From: Membranipora membranacea
Lineage: Eukaryota > Bryozoa > Gymnolaemata > Cheilostomatida > Membraniporidae
DNA length: 64,000 nt
Reading direction: 5' to 3'
Assembly (NCBI GenBank): GCA_914767715.1
Contig: OU612072.1
Span: forward strand, 22,942,001 to 23,006,000
Made by a program: the position numbers and the translations under genes. Under the pieces are notes generated by a model. It worked only from the letters and a program-made list of their open reading frames with translations, searched no databases and was not told the DNA's origin. How positions within the stretch are numbered: the first letter of the stretch is position 1; the number at the start of each line of letters is the position of its first letter. Shown here in pieces: positions 22,176-34,700 of this stretch.

Positions 22176-23760
22176 ACACAGGCAAGCCACTCATCCTAGA
22201 TCCATAAATAAAGGAGGTCTTTTGTGCACTTGCCTCTTCGATTAAAGAGTAACCGGCGACGGCAGGCAAGGGTATAAGTTGGTGATCCCACACGAGCAAC
22301 CCGAGCTTAAGGGGGCCCGTTGTATAGGGCGACCAAATAAGACTTAGCGTATGGGAATAAGACCATATTAAAGTTTGCTTTTCATGCAAGCGCAGCAAGG
22401 ATACACCTGGCTTAATTTGTATCTGGTTAAACCGAAGCAGCTTGATGTTTATTTGCACAACCATGATATTTTCTGGTAGCATAGTGTCATATTACATAAG
22501 ATGAAATAGCGGGCAAAGTGGGAATTCAAGACTTTAGTGGCAGCAACTTTGATCCTTATCAACTGAGCTAACAGGGCAGATGATGTAACGGTATTAAACT
22601 GATTATTCCAACAAAATTTTTTACTTAAGTCAAAAAATATTTTCCGATATCTCAAAATAACTTCAACTAAAAACACCCATATGATATGGCGGTGATGTCT
22701 TAAGGTGTTTCCAATAATTGTTTTAGACATCATCATCAAATTCAATATGAATAAAAACCTTTTTCCGTCTTTTCGAAATTAGCGGAAAATAATTTTCCGC
22801 TGTGAAATCGATTTACTGCCTTATCCACGCTTTCCAGAACCCGGTTATAAACAATGACTTTTAGTCAACCCTAACGTTGAAACAATTATTGGTGAAAGTT
22901 CCTGCTTGTAAAATTCTATTGAACTTATAAAGTTTTAGATACCACAAGGCTTCAATTTTGATCGAATTGATGTAGTATATTTTAAACTACAAAACAGTGT
23001 TTTGTCAGCGGGTTTGTTTTAAACTTTGAACTTCAATATTTATTCATAACTCAAATAAAATGGCGTTATATTTTGAATTCTATGGTGTAAAACGCCCATC
23101 ATGGTTCGCTTTGCTTGCTTCGCTTAGTTAGCTCTGTAGAGAGTAGCGTTGTAAAATATAAATTGACTGAATGCCATTCATATCTGATAATCTGATCATC
23201 CATCTATAGTGAGATATTTTTTTATGGGTTGATGCAGATAACAATATGAGAAATGTTCAACATATTATGAACACCATGGTATATATTTTAGAATCGAGCA
23301 ATTTTTTCTCATGAAATATTCTGTGAACCTTGAATATGCATTGACCCCAATGATTAGAATGCTCCGCGCTGCAGGGCCCATTGACAGGCAGAAGGTTTGG
23401 GCCATACATACTCCAATTAACCCACGAGATTCCCTGATAGCACAACAATTTTGGTTTGAAATATTGAACTTTATTTTCACGCTGAAAGCCATGATCAACT
23501 CAGTTTCCGGCCGATGACCTGCATACAACTGAGCAGTAGGTCTTCACAAGCCCACTAGACGGGATGTAAGGTTGTGATAAGTACCATTCACTGATTTATA
23601 ATACATGTATTATAAATCAGTGGTACCATTACATTGTTAGTCTCAAGTTATCTCCTCCGATGATATACAGATGAGAATTTACCTAAAGATTTACACAAAT
23701 AGCGACAGGAGCAGTGGATAATCATACAAAAAAGACGAGCTGCGCTTGATAAAATATTCA
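22176..23760. other. no gene recognised
   Basis: Open frames on the minus strand at 22,162-22,745 and 23,257-23,528 show no motif or splice structure. A short perfect palindrome (CTGATTTATAATACATGTAT and its complement) lies at about 23,591-23,622. Confidence 0.4.
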
Positions 23761-24870
23761 AATAGGCGGTTGGAATGAAAGTTGGCAGGACCGAACGTCA
23801 ACGGGATTGAGCGTAGCTGGAATTAATGGCGACTGGGATGAGAGTCGAAAAACCCGGAACGGAAAGTGCTGGATTGGACGTTGATCACATTAGTTAGTAT
23901 ATAGAATAATTGGGGGAGCAACTCCCAAAAATAATTGTGTTATAAAAACCAGCATTCATCTTATAAAAAATGCTTGTCACAATCAAGGTTTAGGTTTAAA
24001 TTTATAATATATGATTATGCTAAGGTAATTGAATATTGCCATGCCAAACCACATGTGCTGCACATTTGGTACTATTTATATCCATATTTATTTATTTTTG
24101 TTTGGTACCAATAGCAGTGACCAAGTATTACCTAGACACTAATCCCCTATACTAATACCATATCTACGGTACTTACAAATTGTTACCATAGCTCTACCTT
24201 AAATATTGGGGTAGCGCCCTGACGGCAGAGTTTCTAAAGTAAGTAAGGGCGTAGAGTTAGTTGCCTACATTCTAAAGTAGTGTTTTTAATAACTTCAGTA
24301 AAGACCTTTGACAGTGATGGGACTTGACAGAACTCAACATGATTTTGATATGTTTCCATAAAATGTACATAGGTGATAGATAATACATATCTTTATGTTC
24401 TTATCCCAGACATGTCTGATGTGCTAACTACACTGTATTGGTGATTTGAGTTAGCTAGCTCGTTAAATGATGACTGGTGGACAGCGCGCAGGACAAACTT
24501 GTGCACCGTCACAATTACAATTGCAAAAATGAAGGATCATAAATAACTATAAACTACGCATAATTAGTTGCACTTAACTACCATTTCAGTTTCTGCAATA
24601 CATTACTGCTTGATTTCCATCTAGCCATCAGAAATTTTCTAACCATCATGATAAACAGATGTGAGTGCCTTTGTGAATGATCATCATTAATTTACTCAAC
24701 TATTTTGGGGAGTTGCGCTCCCAACGATTCTTAATACCATCTAATGTTATCTACGTTCAATCCAGCACTTTCGACGTTCATTCCAGGATTTTCGACTTTC
24801 ACACCAGTCTATGTTCATCCCGGCTACGTTCAATCCCGTCGAGGTTTGGCCCAGCCAACGCTCCTTTTAA
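23761..24870. mobile_element. ~1.1-kb element with ~160-bp terminal inverted repeats
   Basis: Bases 23,761-23,930 and 24,704-24,870 are inverted copies. Both contain the same array of short motifs (GGATTGAACGTAG, TGGAATGAACGTCGAAA, AAAGTGCTGGATTG), and each arm is itself built of similar ~20-bp words. The interior of about 770 bp has no transposase motif, so it looks non-autonomous. Identity between arms is moderate, so it is old. Confidence 0.7.
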
Positions 24871-26350
24871 AATTATTCAAAACAGATACCAATACAATAC
24901 TCATAAACTATAGAAATGCCAGCAATTTTTGGAAATTTAGCGTTGTTGTTTGCAAAGAATGAGGCCTAACATTGGCCTTGGTGTGACCCTTTGAAATTTT
25001 TAACTTAGAACTCTTATCAATTTTAGTGAGGTTTTATGGTCAATATTACTTTATGAAGTAGGGTTATATTCATAAATGAATTGTACCATTCTGCACAATG
25101 CTACCACTTATCTTATCTAAAGTCAACAAGGATCACGCCATATACTAATGGTGAACCTCACATAAACTTTGTACAGGATTATATAGTAGTGGATTGAGTC
25201 AAGCGACACACCTACATAGGAAGCGAGAGCAGGAACATAAAATGTCTGATCTGCTAGGAAGATGACAGAATATAACCTGTGAGGGAATCAATAACCTGAG
25301 GTGAGATTTTACTTTAATGCTTCTGCTGACACATTTTAGTCTTGTCATATTCTTTCTGCTTACTACTCATGGCCACATTAGCTGTTGTCCTTGGTCAGAG
25401 TAGTGTGTGTTTTTGATATACTGGTCTCTACCTACTAATTCAGTTATGTATACTTGACAGTCGAGGCGGACAAACTTGAAGGGTAGGGGTGAAGATAATC
25501 AGGTTGGCAAAAACAATACAAATAAGGTCTGTGTAATGATTGACCCGGCTAGCGAATGAACATCATCAACTTTTCCTCTTTTTGGGACTTACAGATGACA
25601 CAATCTGTTAGCAGACTGGTATTTCAGTAGAATTTCTGCCACCTGAGTGATTGATTTCAGCAAAATTGACTGATTGTTTCAGGCCAAGCAACCCTGTGTG
25701 GTTTGACTTAATTTCTGATCTGATACAGATTGCCTACATGAGTTGGTAAGGCAGAGCTTAGGCTAACCAAAGGGAACTTCATACGTCACATGTATGTATC
25801 GATGTGAACTGATAACCACTTAGTATGATTGAGCAAGTAAAACGAAATGTGCTTCACTTGGCTGTGCCATACAAATTAAAATAAACACTTTGGTTAATAA
25901 CTTTTATTCAATCATAATTTTTGCTTAGCCTGTATTCTATAGAAGTCCTAGGGTTAGTAACTTGGTTTGTTATGTGTAGCCTCTATGGTCACTTTTAGTG
26001 AAGACAAAATATGTGTGGCCGCATGACAAGGCTAGTTGACCTCTACCTAGTGCCCTCAGGGTCACTCAGCTTCCGTTATCATTAAGAGAGTTTATTTACT
26101 GCGGCATCATTCTGCCCTTATCTATAGTAAACAATGATCACACCATACATCACATGTTTATCATCACGCACACATTGTTCCGGTGTGTGTATGTGTATGT
26201 GCATGTACTTTCATTATCTCAGGGGTGATTGAGAAATAAAATTCTGGTCTGCTGCGGTAAAAAATTATTAATAAAAATGCTGATGTCTAAAACTGTTAAT
26301 GATTGCATAAAAACGATTTGTAGTTTATATAGAATACAACAACACAACAA
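24871..26350. other. intergenic, no gene recognised
   Basis: Nothing beyond simple AT-rich sequence and a GT-rich stretch near 26,180. Confidence 0.4.
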
Positions 26351-28450
26351 GGTGGAAAACAAACTAAAAGAGTGATTTATTCAAAATACAGATAGTCTGA
26401 GATCTAAAACGGTTTCTACAGAGATTAATGCGGTAGCATAGAGACTTAAAACGGCCAGATGGTAGTGTGTCGAAGGAGAGTAGGGGGTTAAGTACATTAG
26501 TGGCAACCATTCTGAGGGATTTGGTTTTAAATCTGTGCTCAATAGTATCTGCTAGTTGGGGGAGAGGGGCTTTGGACAACTTCTCGGATCACTTGGTGAT
26601 TTTGTACAGATCAGAGCGTTCTTGGGCCGAGAGATGATAGTATATGGCTAGTAGGTTGTGCACTATTCCGCTTGTTACCATAAATGTCGTTTTTTTCATT
26701 ACACGCAGCTTCTTACGAGCTTTCTTAACAAGATTTCCAGTGTTTTTGAGGAATTTTACTTTGTTTGTTATCGTGGTTCCTAGATATTCATATTCCTCAA
26801 CTCGCTCAATGACGACACCACTGAGAGATAACTCCTCTTGACTGGGATTGTCCCTCGCATTAGATAAGATAAGTTCTTTGGTCTTGTTCTTATCCAATAT
26901 GAGATGGTTTATCGTTGCGCCATTGCACCAGTTGTCTTCTCTTGCTGCATAGTTGAAGGTTGGTTTTGGGCTAGATTTCGAGAAATGATAAGTCAGCATA
27001 TTAATACTGGATGGTGCTAGCTGATCTGTGGGCTTCCTGTTGATGTTGTAGCTTATGATGATGAGGTGAGGTTGGTACTAACTTTCTGCTGGCGGTTGGT
27101 GAGAAAGTTAAAGGTCCAGCTAATAACATTTGGACGGATTTGAGCTTCTCTATTAGTATTGCAGGGCATATCGTGTTGAATGGTGATGTTAAGTCAAGGA
27201 ACTACCCCTTTTGTAGCTGGTAGCATTAGCGCCAAGTGTTTTTGAGATGGTTTAAAGCGGTATTATCAGTGTATCTTCTGTTGAACGGTGCTGGCGGTAG
27301 GCGGACTGGTTGTTGTCAGTTACCAGGGGGTGTAGATAGGTGATGACCAGCCTTTCAAGACACTTAGCTAGATGGGAGGTCAGTGCAATGGGGCGGAAAT
27401 CTTTTGCTTCCTTGGCGCCTTTGGATTTTGGTATGGGGACAATATTAGCTGATTTCAAAAGTTATTGAGTACAATCTGGACTGGTTCACATAGGGTGTGT
27501 GCGGCTAGTTTCAACAGTCTGGCTGGTATGTTGTCGGGCCCTGGACTCTTACGTACATTGATTGAGCTTAAAACACGATATACTTGGTCAGTAGAAAGAA
27601 ACTTGTCAGCTAATTCGCATGTATCAGGCAAAATGGGTGGATCAAAATTTCTCTCAAATCTAGAATAGAAAAAATTCAGAGAGTTAGCACCAACATTGTG
27701 TTAGGTGATCCCACAGCAACAGAGTCATTATTATTAAGGGCGTTGCACCTGTCTGCTATGAGTCTCCAGATTTTGCTATTCATCCAGTTCTGGTCACAGC
27801 GGTTGCATATCTAACTGATGGTATACATTTGTCGACGCAGTAGTTTGGGTAGTCTCTAAGGATGAGGTGACTTGGATGTTGACATCAGGATCATCTAGAA
27901 GTACTGGCCAGCTGAGCAGATTATCGGTGTTCTCTGATGACCAGATCTTCTTGCTTACATATTTTGGTGGGGTTTTACTATTGGGTTTTACTTTGGGATT
28001 AGCATCACTGGGTCATTATCTGAGCTTCCAACACTAGGGAGTTTATTACATTTGCAGCTGCCTTTTGGGGCAGTCACATAACACTTGTCTAGTTGTCTAT
28101 CTTTCCTAGTGGAGCATGTCACTTGATTGAGGTACTGTTGAAGTCTCCTAGGGCATACATGGTTGAGTTAGGATAGGTTTTTTCCAGTGTGTCAAGTTGC
28201 TCATAATTTTGTTTAATGTTTCCTCTGATGTGGGAGGAGCAAATACTATAGCATGGATTAGCAAAAATATGATCCAGCCTGGGAGTCCAGATTGGTTGGA
28301 CGGTAAGAACCATTTTCTCTAGTTGTTGGTTGATATGTGTCGCTTCAATCTTAATTGATTTGGCCCATCTATTGTTTATGTAGCTTAGTAATCCTTCTCC
28401 TATTGTTTTCCCTGATTTGTCGAATTTTCTACAATTTAATTTAGCAGTTC
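26350..28450 (-). mobile_element. decayed non-LTR retrotransposon (LINE): endonuclease, reverse transcriptase, C-terminus
   Basis: Read on the minus strand, 28,313-28,119 carries an endonuclease/exonuclease-type fragment with RLDHIFAN and the GDFN motif. The reverse transcriptase N-terminal motif is at 27,458-27,252 (VPIPKSKGAKEAKDFRPIAL, with QSAYRQHRSTEDT following). The C-terminal thumb/connector is at 26,999-26,589 (LSGVVIERVEEYEYLGTTI), and a tail follows to 26,364. Order and motifs fit the EEP-endonuclease LINE groups (CR1/Jockey-like). Frameshifts and missing central RT motifs mean it is dead. It sits just upstream of the LRR gene start. Confidence 0.85.
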
Positions 28451-28683
28451 TTCTTGTGAACCCTCTATGTTGAAGTGTTAATCTGTAACAGGGGAGATAA
28501 CATACTCTAGACCCTTTTAGACCCAGGGTTTTTGCATTTTAAGTTAGGTTACATTATTCAATAATGTCCTTCTGTGAAAAAAAATTCTTTTTTTGTGCAT
28601 TGCTATGACAAAGCTTCAAAATGAACAGTTGTAGTTTTTTGCTTTCCTAAAAACTTTAATGAACCTTTTTATTTCTTTTACAG

Positions 28684-28761
28684 CTTGTTCAGTTACTTAC
28701 ACCTTACAACCACCTATCATGGAGCAGAATAGAGGAAACGTAAAGGTCGGCACAGAGAAAA
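28684..28761 (+). CDS. LRR gene exon 1 (start codon at 28,719)
   Basis: Acceptor TTTCTTTTACAG precedes 28,684 and donor AAAA/GTGAGT follows 28,761. The ATG at 28,719 opens 14 codons and ends phase 1, matching exon 2. The frame is also open upstream to the acceptor, so the start could lie in an earlier exon. Confidence 0.65.
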
Positions 28762-31700
28762 GTGAGTTTTGAAACAAATTGGGAGAATTGTGAGAGCAGG
28801 CTCAAAGTATACTGAATGGTGAACTTGACCTCCAAGTATATTCTGCTTGCTAACCATGAAACACAGCGGTAATAAAATGCTCTCCAAGTATGAACCAACC
28901 CATTTAGTAATCCGCTCGCATCCTTAGAATGCGGAGGAGATAAACCAGATAACCTGAGCCCATGAACGCAATATTGTTTGGGCCTCTAGTAATTTGAATT
29001 TGGGTTAACTTTTTGACTACACATGTATGTATGGTGATACTGAGAGTCTAGATGCGGTCCATATTTTTATGATTTCGCCAGCTACCATTTTGCACTGTTG
29101 TCCTGCATCATTTATGTAGACAAAGTCTTTGTCTTCACGTGTAGACCTATGGTGTAGCTTATTAGTTTCGTGAAAACGCAAAACGTTCTGGTGGTCAACG
29201 AGAATGGTGTAGGCAGATTTATGTACATCAACCCCCTTCTAAGTCCCACATGAAATACCAGGAATACACTGCTCACTCTATTTGAACAGGTCATTCATGA
29301 TGAATTCTTTCCATTGATAGAGGAGAATGGGTAGCTATCATAGACAAAACACACAACACTAGACTGGACAATAGGGCTCCTATTGTGTCTCCAATAATTA
29401 TTATGACGCAACGACATCTCACTGTGGTAGGAAAAGCGATGATGCGTGTGTTTTTCGGAGTAATCTCCCTTTGATGCAGATAATTGTATAAATTTTATAG
29501 AATTTGATACAGAATAGCAGCAGCAATCTTTTGCAGCACAGGTAAAAGCTTTGTCTATATTCTGTCTAACTCATCACTTATTTTGTTTGAGAAAAAATGA
29601 CACAGAAATATTAGTTAAACAGCATATCATACTTGCCAAGTAATCTAAATTAAAAAGTGGGAGATTTCAATTTACAGCGATACTGCACGTCATCGCAATG
29701 CTCCGAGCGTGCGAAGTTCTTGAGCGATCCACCTGGGGGTTTGAGGGCAGTGTGATGCCCCAACAGGGTCCGGGATAGAACCTGGCTGCTGATGCTCTGA
29801 GAGCAATTCTAGCCACTAGGAAGGGCTAAAAACGCTCTGAGAAATATGAAATTATTTGGGATCAAGACCAGTCACTCATCGACAAGTGCTTGGAAAGTTA
29901 CTAAAAATTGTGATAGGGCTGTTTTCTCTCAAATCTGGAGGAAATAGTGCATGAGAATTGTTAAACAGTGATTGTAAATATAATGCTGATACTTGCTACC
30001 CATTGGAGCCTAAATCATGGTACTTAACATTTTGAATACGTAGATGAATGTACCTGCTCGCTACACTGCCATGATAACAGATGTAGCTATTTGCTTTGAA
30101 CACCATTGTTCTAGTGGCTAGAAACGCTCTCAGAGCATCAGCGGCAGGGTTCTATCCCGGACCCTGTTTGGGGATCACACTGCCCTCAAACCCCCAGGTG
30201 GATTGCACGGGTACTTCGTACCCTCGGAGCATTGCGATGACGTGCAGTATCGCTGTAAATTGAAATTTCCAATTTTTGAATTTAGATTACTTGGCAAGTA
30301 TGATATGCTGTTTAACTTATGTTTCTATGTAATTTTTGCTCAATCAAAATAAATGATGAGTTAGACAGAATATAGACAAAGCTGTTACCTGTGCTGCAGA
30401 AGATTGCTGTTGCTATTCTGTATCAAATTCTATAATTCTATAAAATTATCTGCATCAAAAGGAGATTACTCCGAAAAAACACATGCATTATTGTTTTTTC
30501 TACTACAGTGTGATGTTGTTGAGTCACCGAATATGCAGTAATTATTGGACACATAATGCTTCAGTGATTTTACTGTGTATTGTCCAGTCTAGTGTTGTGT
30601 GTTTTGTCTATGGTAGCAATCCCATAATTGTGCGTTGCTGTGTTTAATTGATTGACCAGTTTTGGGTACCTCATTTTTTGACGGCCCAGTTTGCGGACTG
30701 AAGCTCCACCCACTGTATACATGTTCCGTATCAACTAGAGGATTTGTGACTGCATCACTGACATTATTATTTTCTCAAAGTACACTAGAACATGGCTATG
30801 AACATCATGAAATTGACAGAGGCACGATATTTGGAGGACAGAAGCATGAAGATATTGATTAACCAGTCACTTTGGATCCTAATATTTTAACCCTCATGCC
30901 TGGTTACTGCAAAATATCAGTCAGGCGCAAAAAAATTGATTATAGAGATTTTTGGCTGGCACTTCAGTTTTCATTTTCGTTAAGGCATGTGTGCACCACT
31001 CCAATTTGAAAATAAATTTGTCTAGCCCTTTGCATCAAGAGTAAACTAATTTCACAAGAATCTTTTCCTTGGCAATTAATTATGCTAGCGTGAATGGCAT
31101 GATATCACTAACTCATGCCCTGTGTGTATAATGCATGTAGTATTTCTTGTGGATGGAAATATCTGAAACAGAATTTGGATCATAAATAACGACAAGCTTC
31201 ACTAAAAACATAAATATAATCCATGCATTCTAGTGGTCCTATCAGGACCATTTTATTATTTTGCTTCTGATTATTACAGGATACAATGTGGCTTGGGTGG
31301 AGCAGGGTGACAGTAACTGGGATGATCCTCGTGTACGGGGACAAACCTGGGAGCGATTAATAAGCAGCGAAAGAAAGCTGACTATAGTAGAGCTGGAGAG
31401 AGAGACAGCTTCAGCTGGTCAGATAGCTTTATTCTTTAATGGTGACGCACCTGCAGAGTTATCAGAGAGACTATCTAAATCAGTGATATATCTGTGGCTC
31501 CAACAAATACCAGGAAGTAGCCTTAAAAGTCTGAGGTTAGTAAACTCAGTTATAGATAAGAATTATTTTAATTTGAGATCTAAAATGATGCTGACTTCAC
31601 TGTTGGTATCACTAACAAGTTGGCATGCAGAAGTTTGATCAAACCATGTTAATCACCATGCATTCTCCAATCGCAGGAAAGCAAATGTAAGGTGATGAGG

Positions 31701-34700
31701 TAATTTCTAATGCAATTGACATAATTAATGTAAGTGTATCTGTATTGGTATGCTTTAGATTATCGGAGATGACATCACTGAAGCATCTATTTGTTGCCTG
31801 GTGTAGAGGTGATGAGCTGAATCTGTGTCTATCCACACTGACAGATCTGGTATCTCTGAGTCTGTTGCACTGTAATCTGACTAAGATACCTGAGAGGTAA
31901 ATAGTTCATAACAATATAAATACAAGCTGAGTGTAGGATTAACACCTCACTTCATTATAATATATAACAAGTGTTTAATATAATACAGAAAATCTATATC
32001 CTGCTATAAACCTAACGATTAAGCCTGACATCTACTGTGCTATGTATGTTGTCTTTATTATGTATATAGTATTATCAATAATATCATTATCCTGTTCGTA
32101 TAAAGCTAATGGTATAACATACTATAGTAATTATTACAATTTGAAATTATCTGAGCAGCACAGATAATTGTCCGTCATTGTATGATTACTATACGCCCGT
32201 TATCAGTAAGGTAAGCGATAGTTCTGAGTTTTGGTTTAAATACATATTTTTCATAATTTATGTAGTACCATCATCAGGGTAAAGATTTATTAATATTTGA
32301 GCTGGTTATTATTTGTAATAGATATATATATATATATTTATTTAGTGAGGTAATTAAAAATGATCAAATATTGATTTTACAAAGTTGATAACCCAATGGT
32401 GAAGTAGTTACAGTATAGGCACCTCACCAGGTACATTAGGGACAAGCAGCATTAATGTAGTGATATTCTAAGGTTTAAACCTACTGTAGGTGGTTCAAAC
32501 TAACGGGAAAAGTTTTTATTTGTCAGACTTTCAGTTTGATCTTATTGTGATCACTAATTCCGGTTTTATAGCATATGCATTTACCCTACTTGATCAATAT
32601 ACACAATATATGCGGTGATCAAAATTCAGGATGCTCACAGTATTATTAAAAAGTATACATGTAAGAATCTGTTCGCAGAGAAAAACTTATTTAGTAATTT
32701 AATGTAATTTCATGTTGATACATCATTAAAATTTGCAAAAAAATCAAACATTACAGCCTATATTTTTTTATAAACAACCGATTTGTGTATTTTTGTTGTC
32801 GAGACAGCCAAAGCACCTTATTTAACTCTGTAAGACGAATTACCAAGTTAGGTCCATTCGCCTGATTTAGAATTGCTCCCCATGCGAGAAAACTGAAATT
32901 GCAAGCGGGCAGAATGGATCAAACTTGAACTTAGAATACACTGCATTTTAGGAAGATCCCATGATGAAAGAAATCAAAGTGACTCTGGGCTGATAGAAAA
33001 ATAATTGTATCAAACTGGGAATAATGTGAAAATCATATTTCTTTGTCTGCAGCATCGCTAAGATCACAGCATTGAAGCAGCTAGAAATAGGTTGTATTGA
33101 TCTCAGCAGAGATGATCAGCTGGGTCAGACATTGTCAAAACTCACTAATCTGGAGATGCTGGACCTGAGTAGATGTAAGCTGACTAAAATACCTGAAAGG
33201 TAAGGAAACCTCTAGATCAGTACATCAGTTATTCATCTTTATCTGATTTTTGTCAGTATTGAGATCATGGCATATGAAAGATATTCTTTATAGAAACGCA
33301 AAATCTCACATTTGGCACAGGAAATATGTGTAAAAATGTTAAATAGAATGGGAGTTGTCTGAAACCGTCAAATAATTCCATTCAGCTCTCCTATTTTGAC
33401 AACAGTTCATGCATCACAATTGAAAAGCCATTCTTAGGGTTGTGTGAAATATTTAGTCTTGTGTTGCTACTCATTAAGTCTTTGGCAATGCACACTAATA
33501 TGCAACAAGTTTTTGCATTACTCTGCGGTGAAATCTATAAAGGCTATACAAAATCAACTGTCTCTGGTTGGTTAAATGGTTAAATCACTGACATCGCCTG
33601 AACAGCAAAACACTACTTGGCCTTGTTTTTTTGTGTTGATACATCACGCAATTTTCTAAAAAAAAATCAAGACAAGACTGCACTTTTAAGATTTCCTGGG
33701 CAGTATTGGTTTGATAAAATCTAAGTAATAACTATTGCTGCATTACACATAAAGGATATAACCAAAGTTGTCCTTCGAAAAGTGCGACAACGTATTATCA
33801 ATGATGCTATGGTCTAAACAAACTGACAGAGGTTGCAACCTCAGAGGAGCCTCTAAGAGTTTGTATATACTCATTAACCCTCCAGGGATCAGCTGGCCGA
33901 GAACCGAACCCTGGGGAGCACCGATCATGACAGGCAGTAAACCGACTTAATTCATTTACCAATAAAAACTGTTTTCTATTTAAAAGATAATTTTCTAACA
34001 GTCGCTATGAGGGGGATAATATCTGAAAAAATATCTGTTTACTTATTAGAACGATTAGAAGATTTATTGTATCAAAAACTTTTGAAAGATATAAAATTAA
34101 ACCCTGGGTGATTCTTCCATCAATAAAATGGCCGTAAAGTTGTTCCATTATAATGTTGATTTTTGCTTATTTTGTGAAGTTTAGTACCCTCTTTGGTGAG
34201 TGTAAATAACTGCTTAGTCATCCAAGGTTTCTTGATAGTAGGACGTTGTTGCTTTCTGGCACTAATTTTGTTGCTGGCATTATCAATGCATGAGCTTGGT
34301 TTTCCATTGAAAGATGGTGTCAGATATTTCTGTAACAATTTTGTTATTGTATAATTTCTTATAATAACACATTAATTTATTTTAGTTGTGTTCATCCGTA
34401 AGGAATTATCGATCTGAAATGTTTAAATCTAAGGTGCACATTTTTATGTTCGGAATTAATAATAGTAATAGATAATATAAAATAATTATGTTGGTTTCAC
34501 AAATTCTGGTTCGGTATCTAATAAGAATATAAAAATATTGGCTTCAACTCAACTTGCTTTAGTCTTTTGAAGCTAAGTCAAAATTTTTTTCTGGACTCAA
34601 ATCAATGTTGATGTCACCAACAATAAGGCAGTTTGTGGGGAGCTAAATCCTCCAAAAAGCTGCCAAAGAGCCCAAGGGTGCCGGTAGACAGCGAGCACAG

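Noticed and set aside
22162-22745. Two overlapping minus-strand frames of about 100 codons
   Set aside because: Partly SINE-like sequence, no family motif, no splice sites or codon pattern to support them.
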